Part shown: positions 57,131-63,522 of the stretch, piece by piece
How the letters are laid out: each line of letters begins with the position of its first letter
How positions within the stretch are numbered: the first letter of the stretch is position 1
Origin: Chloroflexota bacterium
GTDB taxonomy: Bacteria; Chloroflexota; Anaerolineae; Anaerolineales; Villigracilaceae
Direction of reading: 5' to 3'
NCBI GenBank assembly: GCA_023459215.1
Contig: JAEWVF010000015.1
Span: forward strand, 1 to 63,522
DNA: 63,522 nucleotides
Notes under the pieces: generated by a model
What the model was told of the DNA's origin: nothing
Seen by the model: only the letters and a program-made list of their open reading frames with translations
Databases searched by the model: none
Made by a program: the position numbers and the translations under genes

Positions 57131-58030
57131 TCAATCGCGGCGCAAACGCGCGCCACAGGCCCGGCAAAACCGGTCAGCGCCTTCGGCGCGTTTCCCGCAC
57201 TGGGAACAATATACCTGCTCTTCATCGGTTGTATCAGCGCGCTGAGCATGGCGCTTGCGGGAAGCGCCCCGCCCAGGGCGCTGTGAACGGCCCGACTGCC
57301 AGTACCAAACCAGGCCGCCGACGATCAACGCCAGGCCCAAGCCGCCCGCCAGCCAGGGCAAAGCCTGGGTCAGCGAAAAAACACCCGCCGCGGGTTGTTC
57401 GAGACCCGGCAAAGTGGGCGGCTGGCTGTTAACACTCAACGCATCGCCCTCCTTTTCGTATTGCAGGGAAAGCGTAAAAGGTTCCCCCGCCGGCAGGTTG
57501 GTAAACGCACCCCTGGCGTAAATGAACCCATCCCCGCCGGGCAATTCAGACAAAGCCGGCTCGGTCGTCAGGCTTTCGGCTCCGGTCGGTTTCTGCACCA
57601 TCACCGTCATGGTGTTGACAGCGTAATCCCCCGGCCAAAGCAGGGAATATTGGCGCGAATTGCCGTTACGCTGATACGGCGCATAAAACTCTATCCGGTG
57701 CGTGGAAAGATCGTTGACCACCAGGGTCAAAACATCATAATCGCCCTCGGTCACAGGCGGTTCGTACAAAACATTCATCAGCCCATCGCTGGTTTCCTGG
57801 GCAACGGCAAAAATATTGCCATCCTTCGGAATGCGCAGCTTCAACGAGGCCGGCAGGGATGCGCCGGCCGCCAGTCTGAAATCGTAAATCACCAGCACAG
57901 ACGGCTGATCGTACTCCGGCCAAATCTGGATGGTTAACTCATCCAGCACCGGGGCATCCGCCTGGGCCCCGGCCAGACCGGGGGTAAACAGAAAAAAAAC
58001 AACCACGCACAACAGGATCGCATTTCGCAT
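57131..58030 (-). CDS. Exported membrane protein with C-terminal zinc ribbon, 299 aa
   Basis: An N-terminal Sec signal peptide (MRNAILLCVVVFFLFTPGLA), then a beta-rich external part of about 190 residues (PVLDELTIQIWPEYDQPSVL, RIPKDGNIFAVAQETSDGLM) resembling bacterial Ig-like or cell-surface domains; a span near residue 225 (LPWLAGGLGLALIVGGLVWY); and a cytoplasmic basic tail with a zinc ribbon (VYCSQCGKRAEGADRFCRAC). The start at 58030 is chosen because the signal peptide begins there. A sensor that spans the membrane is possible, but no output domain is visible. Confidence 0.75.
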   Translation of the reverse strand: MRNAILLCVVVFFLFTPGLAGAQADAPVLDELTIQIWPEYDQPSVLVIYDFRLAAGASLPASLKLRIPKDGNIFAVAQETSDGLMNVLYEPPVTEGDYDVLTLVVNDLSTHRIEFYAPYQRNGNSRQYSLLWPGDYAVNTMTVMVQKPTGAESLTTEPALSELPGGDGFIYARGAFTNLPAGEPFTLSLQYEKEGDALSVNSQPPTLPGLEQPAAGVFSLTQALPWLAGGLGLALIVGGLVWYWQSGRSQRPGRGASRKRHAQRADTTDEEQVYCSQCGKRAEGADRFCRACGARLRRD

Positions 58031-58065
58031 TCCACAACCTCCACACAAATTTTGGCAGGCTGATA

Positions 58066-58977
58066 TTACCATGAACCCAGCGCGCGCACCAACTGCCACA
58101 TGGCGCGGTTAATCGGCGCTTTTTCCCCGCCCAGGCGCACCACCGCGCCGTTGATGGCCTCGATCTCGGTCGGCGCGCCGCGCAGCACATCCTGGTACAT
58201 CGACGAAAAGTTGCTCGCCGTGCGCCGGGCAACCTCGTCAACCATTGCTACCGGGTCGGTAAAAGGCAGAGTAATGCCCTGCAAGGCCGCCACCTGAGCC
58301 GTTTCGAGCGCCAGGGCAGCCATCATCTCGTGCGCGGGCGGGCTTTCGAGCAGTTTTCCATTGGGGATTTGGAACAGCGCCGTTAACGGGTTGATCGCCG
58401 AGTTAATAACCACTTTGCCCCACAAAAGGCTTTCCACCGTATCGGAACGTTCCACCCGCAGCCCGGATTCCGCCAAATGAGCCGCGAGCACATCCAGGGC
58501 CGGGTGTGCTTCCAGCGTGGTCACGCCCTCACCGCCTGGCCGGACGTGGCCAGGGGCCAGTAAGGTTGCCCCCAGCGTGGTTACCCCCGCTTTAACGCGC
58601 TCCAAGCCAAGGGTCGCAGCGAGCGCCTCGCGGTTGCCGAGTCCATTTTGCAGGCTGACGGCGACCCCGTTTTCCGCCAGGCATTCGGCCAACTGACGGG
58701 CGGTCCGCTCCGTCTGCCAGGCCTTGACCAGCACCAGGGCCAGGTCTGCATCCCGGCATTCTTGCGGGTCGCTGACAGCCCGAACCGGATAAGCCGCCTC
58801 GCCCAATATCGCGCCATGCGTGTTGAGCGCCTCGATCCCGGCCAGCCACGAGCCAAGCATCGTGACGGTTAACCCAACAGCAGACAGGCGCGCTGCGAAA
58901 AAAGTCGCCAGCGCGCCTGTGCCGCATATCAAGATAGACCTGACAGGCTGCGCCCTGAGATTGTCGAAGGGTTTCAT
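58066..58977 (-). CDS. panE: 2-dehydropantoate 2-reductase
   Basis: A 303-residue NADPH-dependent reductase that makes pantoate from ketopantoate in coenzyme A synthesis. The Rossmann start is ILICGTGALATFFAARLSAV; the C-terminal helical domain has the catalytic Lys and Asn in SLLWGKVVINSAINPLTALF. The first twelve residues (MKPFDNLRAQPV) come from a repeat-like DNA piece (CCTTCGACAATCTCAGGGCG), so the repeat supplies the start and the N-terminus. TAAAAT lies 5 bases before the ATG, another leaderless candidate. PanB is upstream on the same strand, 49 bases away. Confidence 0.85.
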   Translation of the reverse strand: MKPFDNLRAQPVRSILICGTGALATFFAARLSAVGLTVTMLGSWLAGIEALNTHGAILGEAAYPVRAVSDPQECRDADLALVLVKAWQTERTARQLAECLAENGVAVSLQNGLGNREALAATLGLERVKAGVTTLGATLLAPGHVRPGGEGVTTLEAHPALDVLAAHLAESGLRVERSDTVESLLWGKVVINSAINPLTALFQIPNGKLLESPPAHEMMAALALETAQVAALQGITLPFTDPVAMVDEVARRTASNFSSMYQDVLRGAPTEIEAINGAVVRLGGEKAPINRAMWQLVRALGSW

Positions 58978-59026
58978 AAGGCATTTTACCTATTCAGCGC
59001 ATCTTTAAAAAACTATCAGGTCTTGT

Positions 59027-59914
59027 TCAACCTTCCAGCCCGCCGATGAACTCGTCCCACTCGGCATCCGGCATCGAAACGGTGTGTTCCTGGGCCGGAA
59101 AACGCCGGGTTTCAACATCATCGATGTATGCGCCGATGGCGCGCTGCATGTCCGTATGCAGGTTGGCATATTTCTTGACGAACTTGGGCGTGAAGCGGTC
59201 GAACAGGCCGAGCATGTCATGCGTGACCAGCACCTGGCCATCACAACCTGCCCCCGCGCCGATGCCAATGGTCGGGATGCTCAAGTGTTTCGAAACGTAT
59301 TCCGCCAAGCGGGCCGGGACAGACTCAAGCACAATGGCAAAACAGCCGGCTTCTTCGAGCGCCAGGGCATCTTCGAGCAGTTTGCGGGCGGCTGCGGCGT
59401 TTTTGGCCTGCGGCTTGAATCCGCCCAATTGGTTGACCGATTGCGGCGTCAGGCCGAGGTGGCCCATCACAGGAATCCCGGCGCTGACAATGGCGCGAAT
59501 GGCCGGGACGCGCTCCGCGCCACCTTCGAGCTTGATCGCATCCATGCCGCCCTGTTGCAGGAAACGCCCGGCATTGCGGACAGCCTCCTCGACCGAAATC
59601 TGGTAGGACATAAACGGCATATCGCCGACCAGCAGGGCGAATTTTGCCCCACGCGCCACGGCCCGGCTGTGGTGGAGCATGTCATCCATCGTCACAGACA
59701 GCGTGTTTTCGTAGCCAAGCACGACCATCGCCAGCGAGTCGCCGACCAGAATCACATCCACCCCGGCCTGGTCAACCGCCAGGGCCGAGGGATAGTCATA
59801 CGCGGTCAGCATCGAAATCGGTTCGCCGCGCTCTTTCTTCTGGCGCAAGGTTAAAGTGGTGACTTTTTTACGCGCCGTTTGGGCTGGATTAAAGGTAATT
59901 GCAGGGGTGGACAT
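59027..59914 (-). CDS. panB: 3-methyl-2-oxobutanoate hydroxymethyltransferase
   Basis: A 295-residue (beta/alpha)8 enzyme that makes ketopantoate from 2-oxoisovalerate with 5,10-methylene-tetrahydrofolate. Conserved segments: SMLTAYDYPSALAVDQAGVD, ILVGDSLAMVVLGYENTLSV, MPFMSYQISVEEAVRNAGRF, DAIKLEGGAERVPAIRAIV, IPVMGHLGLTPQSVNQLGGF and IGIGAGAGCDGQVLVTHDML. Metal-binding Asp residues and the catalytic Glu are in these blocks. It lies just upstream of panE on the same strand; panC and panD are not in the window. Confidence 0.95.
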   Translation of the reverse strand: MSTPAITFNPAQTARKKVTTLTLRQKKERGEPISMLTAYDYPSALAVDQAGVDVILVGDSLAMVVLGYENTLSVTMDDMLHHSRAVARGAKFALLVGDMPFMSYQISVEEAVRNAGRFLQQGGMDAIKLEGGAERVPAIRAIVSAGIPVMGHLGLTPQSVNQLGGFKPQAKNAAAARKLLEDALALEEAGCFAIVLESVPARLAEYVSKHLSIPTIGIGAGAGCDGQVLVTHDMLGLFDRFTPKFVKKYANLHTDMQRAIGAYIDDVETRRFPAQEHTVSMPDAEWDEFIGGLEG

Positions 59915-60151
59915 TCAGGTACCCTCCGTACAGGTAGGGGCCTCGTTTGCGGTTTTCGTTCAAGGAGTCCAAAATCTCTGACTTTGTGCTCAGCTTGTAC
60001 CGCATTGGACAGCCATAGGTGAATAAGATGGTTCGCGCTCGTCGCGTTCCACAGAGATACACGCGAGCACATAGATTATACGTCAATCTTCCATTCGAGT
60101 CGCTTTTGACCTATAATATTTTATAGAAATCATACATAAAAGGAGACCACC
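59915..60151. other. Gap upstream of panB and the YtxH-like gene
   Basis: 237 bases. A minus-strand frame of 65 codons (59889-60086) runs through it and overlaps panB, but it has no ribosome site and no recognised product. TATAATATTTTATAG (60112-60126) is a plausible -10 region for the YtxH-like gene. Nothing else found. Confidence 0.45.
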
Positions 60152-60367
60152 ATGAGACGCATGTTTGGGTTCTTGATTGGAACTTTTGTCGGCGGGTTAT
60201 TTGGAGCAACAATCGCCATTCTACTGGCCCCTGAATCGGGGGGTGAGTTGCGCGCGCGCCTGCGTGGCCGGGCCTCGGGTTTTGTGGACGAAATCCGCCT
60301 GGCTGCGGATTCGCGCCGCACCGAACTGGAGCAACACCTGGCACAGTTACGCGCTCCGCGCAGCTAA
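60152..60367 (+). CDS. YtxH-domain small membrane protein, 71 aa
   Basis: One N-terminal span (MRRMFGFLIGTFVGGLFGAT with IAILLAPESGGELRARLR following), the pattern GFLxGxxxGxxxGxxxALLLAPxSG of YtxH proteins. The rest is a basic/acidic amphipathic helix. Members are stress-linked in some bacteria; the function is unknown. A strong ribosome site (AAAAGGAG) precedes the ATG by 7 bases. A long perfect terminator follows at once. Confidence 0.85.
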   Translation: MRRMFGFLIGTFVGGLFGATIAILLAPESGGELRARLRGRASGFVDEIRLAADSRRTELEQHLAQLRAPRS

Positions 60368-60372
60368 CGCCA

Positions 60373-60421
60373 GATCACCGACAAAAAAACAGGGCTTGGC
60401 CCTGTTTTTTTGTCGGTGATC
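60373..60421. terminator. Long perfect bidirectional terminator
   Basis: 23-bp perfect arms, 60373-60395 (ends CAGGGC) and 60399-60421 (begins GCCCTG), with loop TTG. Both arms include a run of seven A or T, so either strand can terminate. Confidence 0.93.
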
Positions 60422-60433
60422 GCCAGGTAAAGG

Positions 60434-61243
60434 TTAGCGGTTGAATTCAGCAATGGCATTGCGAATGGCCGCCTGGATTTCAGGATAAGGGACTTCGTCA
60501 ATGCTGTTATAACGCACCGGGCCGACATGCACCATCACCGCGCCCATTGGGCCTTCCTCCAGCTTGATGCCGCGCGATTCCAACGGGGTGTTAATCAACT
60601 GACGCTGCAACACATCATCGATCAACGCAACAACGCTGACGAGCGGAGTTAATTCTTTCTTCTTGACATCGTTCTCCACCAGGCTGCGGAATCCGCGGAT
60701 TGGGTCGATGCGCGGGCCTGTCGGGGCAGCCGAGGCTGCCGGACGCGGCGCAACAGGAACGCGAGACAAAGGCGGCGGCGAAGAGACAGGAGCCGGGGGC
60801 GGGATGGGTGCAGCCGATTGGGGCGCAGGTTTGTTGTCGATCCAGGGCCGAAGTTGAACCACGATCCCTACCAGGCGCTGGCGCTGTTCGGGAGTCAGAT
60901 TGCCCGAGACAACCGGCTGGCCGTCCAACTCAACAGCGCAGTTCTGGGTCGGGCCAAGCAGCACTTTCAGCGCAGCCTGTCCATCGCCGGAGTTGGCTTC
61001 TTTTTTCGCCGCCAGTTCCTTCAGCGCCTCTTCCCGGGCGGCAAGTTCCCTGGCCATTTGTTCCAGGCGGGCCGTTTCGGCAGCCAATTGGGCCGAGGCC
61101 TTTTCATCAGCCAGGATTTCTTCTTTTTCCTGCTTCTTTTGTTTGATGCCTGCGGTTACGCGCCGATCCAACAGGCCGACTCCATACCCAACCGCTGCCG
61201 CTACCAACAGGAAAATGATGTTTAACAGGGGAGAATCGCTCAT
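60434..61243 (-). CDS. Membrane-anchored coiled-coil protein, 269 aa
   Basis: An N-terminal span (LLNIIFLLVAAAVGYGVGLL), a Lys/Glu/Ala-rich coiled coil (residues about 30-85, EKASAQLAAETARLEQMARE), a short globular part with QNCAVELDGQPVVSGNLTPE, then a Pro/Ala-rich disordered linker (SAAPIPPPAPVSSPPPLSRV) and a C-terminal domain of about 85 residues (SVVALIDDVLQRQLINTPLE, MGAVMVHVGPVRYNSIDEVP). No family recognised. It is separated from mutM by only 3 bases and from prs by the mutM gene, so it is probably the last gene of that unit. Confidence 0.75.
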   Translation of the reverse strand: MSDSPLLNIIFLLVAAAVGYGVGLLDRRVTAGIKQKKQEKEEILADEKASAQLAAETARLEQMARELAAREEALKELAAKKEANSGDGQAALKVLLGPTQNCAVELDGQPVVSGNLTPEQRQRLVGIVVQLRPWIDNKPAPQSAAPIPPPAPVSSPPPLSRVPVAPRPAASAAPTGPRIDPIRGFRSLVENDVKKKELTPLVSVVALIDDVLQRQLINTPLESRGIKLEEGPMGAVMVHVGPVRYNSIDEVPYPEIQAAIRNAIAEFNR

Positions 61244-61246
61244 GGT

Positions 61247-62050
61247 TTACACTCGTGGTTGACAAACAGGGCAAAAATGAGTGCTGCGCTGCCCAACAAG
61301 AATACGCTGGATCGGTGCGCCGCAACCCGGACAGGGTTCGTCGGCGCGTCCATACACCCGGAAGTGGTTCTGGAAATTCCCGCCGCGATAAACCCAGTCG
61401 ATGCTTGCGCCATTGTTCTCGATCCCGGTCGCCAGGACGGTTCGAATCGCATCGAATAGTTTCCTGGTTTCCTCATAAGATATTGTAGCGGATTGCCGTA
61501 ATGGATGCAAACCCGACAAATGTAATGCCTCGTCGCTGTAAATATTCCCCATTCCGGCCAGGAAAGATTGATCCAGCAACAGCGGTTTGAGCTGGCGATG
61601 GCGGGACTGCAAAGCGGCGTACAACTGCTCAGGGGTGAATTCGTCCGAAAGGGGTTCGGGGCCGAGCTTTCCCAGCACATCCTGTGGATTTTCGACAAAC
61701 CAGACCCGCCCAAATTTGCGGGTATCGTTGAAAACCAGGGTTTCGCCTGAATCAAGCGCCAAATGCAGACGGTCGTGCGGCTGCGGCGAACAAGGCGATG
61801 GACGCAGGAGCAAATCTCCGCTCATGCGCAGGTGGATCAGCAAATGCCCGCCCGATAAAACCAGGTGGAAGTATTTCGCCCGCCGGGTAACCTGTTCGAT
61901 GCGCTGGCCGGGAAGCTGGCCCTGAAATTGTTCGAACGAGGGTGCGGCCAGGGTGCGCGGCCAGAACAAGCCAATAGACAAAACCTGCCTCCCAACCAGG
62001 GCCGGGCGCAGGTTTCGCGTAAAAGTTTCGACTTCGGGCAGTTCAGGCAT
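61247..62050 (-). CDS. mutM: Formamidopyrimidine-DNA glycosylase (Fpg/MutM)
   Basis: A 267-residue bifunctional glycosylase/AP lyase for oxidised purines such as 8-oxoguanine. The N-terminus PELPEVETFTRNL carries the catalytic Pro2 (after Met removal) and Glu; RRAKYFHLVLS holds the conserved Lys; helix-two-turn-helix GMGNIYSDEALHLSGLHP; the C-terminal zinc finger is C-x2-C-x16-C-x2-C (CPGCGAPIQRILVGQRSTHF, then CPVC). Its activity complements the NUDIX gene elsewhere in the window. It starts 6 bases after prs. Confidence 0.95.
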   Translation of the reverse strand: MPELPEVETFTRNLRPALVGRQVLSIGLFWPRTLAAPSFEQFQGQLPGQRIEQVTRRAKYFHLVLSGGHLLIHLRMSGDLLLRPSPCSPQPHDRLHLALDSGETLVFNDTRKFGRVWFVENPQDVLGKLGPEPLSDEFTPEQLYAALQSRHRQLKPLLLDQSFLAGMGNIYSDEALHLSGLHPLRQSATISYEETRKLFDAIRTVLATGIENNGASIDWVYRGGNFQNHFRVYGRADEPCPGCGAPIQRILVGQRSTHFCPVCQPRV

Positions 62051-62056
62051 TGCGGG

Positions 62057-63043
62057 CTATTCGTTGAACATTTCGCCGACCGAACGACCCTGGTGGGCGC
62101 GCAGAATGACCTCGCCCAAAAGCGGGGCAACCGAGATGATCTTGAGCCGGTCGCCCAACTGGGATGCCTTTTCTGGCGGGATCGGAACGGTATCGGTGGT
62201 GATAAATTGTTTGACCGGCAAAGCAGCCAAACGCTCACTGGCGCTGGATGAAAAAATCGGGTGGACGCAGATCACATACACATCCCGGGCGCCGTTCTGC
62301 TTGACCAGGTTGACCGCCTGGACAATCGAACCGCCCGTATCGATTTCATCATCCACCAGGACAACGTCCCGGTCGTTGACATCGCCGATAATCGTCAGCG
62401 CCTGGGCCTTGGCGTCGTTGGCAACCCGTCGTTTTTCGATAAAGGCAATCGGGGCATCCAGGTTGGCGGCCAGGTTGCGGCCTTTTTTGGCAAAACCCAG
62501 GTCGACGGTAACCACAACCGGGTCTTTCATACCTTGTTTCATTTCGACCAGGTGCTCGGTGATGCGATAGAAAGCAGTCAGGATGTCGCCGGGGATCGAG
62601 AAAAATCCCTGCACCTGACCGGCGTGCGGCTCGATGATGATATAACGGTCCGCCCCGGCCACCTGGATCATATCTGCCAGTAAACGGGCCGTGATCGGCA
62701 CCCGCGGTTGGTCTTTCTTGTCTGAGCGGCCATAAGCAAAGTAAGGAATCACCGCCGTGATACGGGCGGCTGAATCCAGGCGCAGAGTCTGGATCATAAT
62801 CAGTAATTCCATCAAATTGCGATGCACCGGAGAAGATGTGGTCTGGATGACATATACATCCTGACCGCGCACACTGGAATGTAACTTTACGAATAAATTT
62901 TCATTGGGAAATTGGATAATATCGCGCCCGCACAGCGGTTCATTCAGGTAATCGGCCACTTTTTGAGCCAATTCGGGCGACCCCGTGCCGGCATACAGCT
63001 TGATACCACCATAGACTTTCATATCGAGTGCATTATGAGGCAT
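62057..63043 (-). CDS. prs: Ribose-phosphate pyrophosphokinase
   Basis: A 328-residue enzyme making PRPP from ribose 5-phosphate and ATP. Family motifs: IKLYAGTGSPELAQKVADYL, FPNENLFVKLHSSVRGQDVY, YFAYGRSDKKDQPRVPITAR (ATP-binding flexible loop region), ITARLLADMIQVAGADRYII, and the PRPP-binding DVVLVDDEIDTGGSIVQAV. It feeds purine, pyrimidine, His and NAD biosynthesis. Neighbours mutM (6 bases downstream) and an acetyltransferase (3 bases upstream) are likely in the same operon. Confidence 0.94.
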   Translation of the reverse strand: MPHNALDMKVYGGIKLYAGTGSPELAQKVADYLNEPLCGRDIIQFPNENLFVKLHSSVRGQDVYVIQTTSSPVHRNLMELLIMIQTLRLDSAARITAVIPYFAYGRSDKKDQPRVPITARLLADMIQVAGADRYIIIEPHAGQVQGFFSIPGDILTAFYRITEHLVEMKQGMKDPVVVTVDLGFAKKGRNLAANLDAPIAFIEKRRVANDAKAQALTIIGDVNDRDVVLVDDEIDTGGSIVQAVNLVKQNGARDVYVICVHPIFSSSASERLAALPVKQFITTDTVPIPPEKASQLGDRLKIISVAPLLGEVILRAHQGRSVGEMFNE

Positions 63044-63046
63044 GTC

Positions 63047-63522
63047 TTATTTATCCTTGATTTCGTCCCACTCCGAGCGTAAAACGCTCATGACATGGAC
63101 ATCAATATATTTTCCGTTCTTATACATCGCCTGGCGCATACAGCCTTCATGAACATAGCCAACCTTCTCATACGTGCGGATGGCGCGCGGGTTGTCGGCA
63201 TGGACGTGCAAAAAAATACGATTCAGGTTCAGGGTTTCAAAACCGTGCTTCAACATCAGCCAGGTTACTTCAGTTCCATAGCCCTGGTTCCAGACCCGTT
63301 TATCGCCGATGGAAATCCCGAATTCGGCCTCATGATCCAACGGACTGATATCATGAAATGCGGTCGTTCCGATGATCCGCCAGGAATCGCCTTCACGGGC
63401 ATCTATCGCTAGAACACGTTCTGCCGCCGGACGTTGTGCCAGACCTTCAAACCAGCGCTCTTCTTCGGCCAGCGAAAGCGGCAGGCGCATCAACAATCCG
63501 TGGGTTACTTCGGGGTCGTTCA
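63047..63522 (-). CDS. GNAT N-acetyltransferase (RimJ/RimL type), 5' end outside window
   Basis: The frame is open to the window edge, and the first visible codons read NDPEVTHGLLMRLPLS, a typical RimJ/SpeG-type N-terminal segment, so the true start lies beyond the edge. The acetyl-CoA-binding core is NQGYGTEVTWLMLKHGFETL (Q/R-x2-G-x-G/A), then NRIFLHVHADNPRAIRTYEK and VGYVHEGCMRQAMYKNGKYI. It acetylates an amine on a protein, antibiotic or polyamine; the substrate is unknown. It lies 3 bases upstream of prs, suggesting one transcript. Confidence 0.85.
   Translation of the reverse strand, partial: NDPEVTHGLLMRLPLSLAEEERWFEGLAQRPAAERVLAIDAREGDSWRIIGTTAFHDISPLDHEAEFGISIGDKRVWNQGYGTEVTWLMLKHGFETLNLNRIFLHVHADNPRAIRTYEKVGYVHEGCMRQAMYKNGKYIDVHVMSVLRSEWDEIKDK

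Noticed and set aside
59889..60086. 65-codon minus-strand frame upstream of panB
   Set aside because: It overlaps the panB start, has no ribosome site and gives no recognisable protein, although its lower Arg content made it look more real than most shadows.

Overview
The window looks like a chromosomal piece of a GC-rich, non-model bacterium, most plausibly a member of the Chloroflexota (class Anaerolineae). The reasons are the gene set (two-subunit class I fumarase, four-gene succinate dehydrogenase, a Rieske/split-cytochrome b complex with fused c-type haems, PanB/PanE, a Cas4-like solo nuclease next to NAD kinase and RecN), the codon use, and the many short palindromic intergenic repeats. 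This assignment is an inference; the window has no rRNA to confirm it.

Layout. 0-4.7 kb: the end of a sulfotransferase gene, an MFS transporter, a CelD-like acetyltransferase and the two fumarase subunits. 4.7-9.6 kb: an accessory stretch with AT-rich hypothetical genes, an inverted-repeat element, a NUDIX remnant, a DinB-like protein, a BrnT/BrnA toxin-antitoxin pair, a NUDIX hydrolase and a glycosyltransferase. 9.6-15.9 kb: a YcaQ-like protein, an EamA transporter, a phosphoesterase, lipoyl synthase and small membrane proteins. 16-25 kb: energy metabolism. A desaturase, a PAP2 phosphatase, a nucleotidyltransferase and sdhBADC lie on the minus strand, and a cytochrome bc-type operon is divergent from them. 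25-33.5 kb: envelope and membrane proteins, an aldo/keto reductase, HolA and small conserved proteins. 33.5-45.6 kb: two complete type II restriction-modification systems, both AT-rich, an AvaI/BsoBI type (minus) and a SacI-like type (plus). They bracket housekeeping genes (CysS, tRNA-Arg, a sensor kinase, a GH13 enzyme). 45.6-51 kb: a GT39-like protein, membrane proteins and a NapH-like Fe-S protein. 51-57 kb: a split membrane-anchored Cas4-like nuclease, NAD kinase, RecN, a PucC-family transporter and a regulator. 57-63.5 kb: PanE, PanB, MutM, ribose-phosphate pyrophosphokinase and the end of an acetyltransferase gene.

How the genes work together. Fumarase, succinate dehydrogenase, lipoyl synthase and the bc-type complex make a respiratory, TCA-cycle core: Sdh reduces quinone, and the Rieske/cytochrome b/c complex would reoxidise quinol. 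PanB and PanE catalyse the two steps from 2-oxoisovalerate to pantoate. MutM, RecN, the NUDIX protein, YcaQ and the Cas4-like pair all touch DNA damage or repair, though only MutM and RecN are firm. The two R-M systems and BrnT/BrnA are defence or accessory modules.

The most unusual features are the Cas4-like nuclease split over two overlapping genes, each with its own membrane segment; an in-frame palindromic insertion inside the fumarase beta subunit; a long composite intergenic repeat present twice about 41 kb apart; and several genes whose -10 box sits about 6 nt before the start codon, as expected for leaderless mRNAs.
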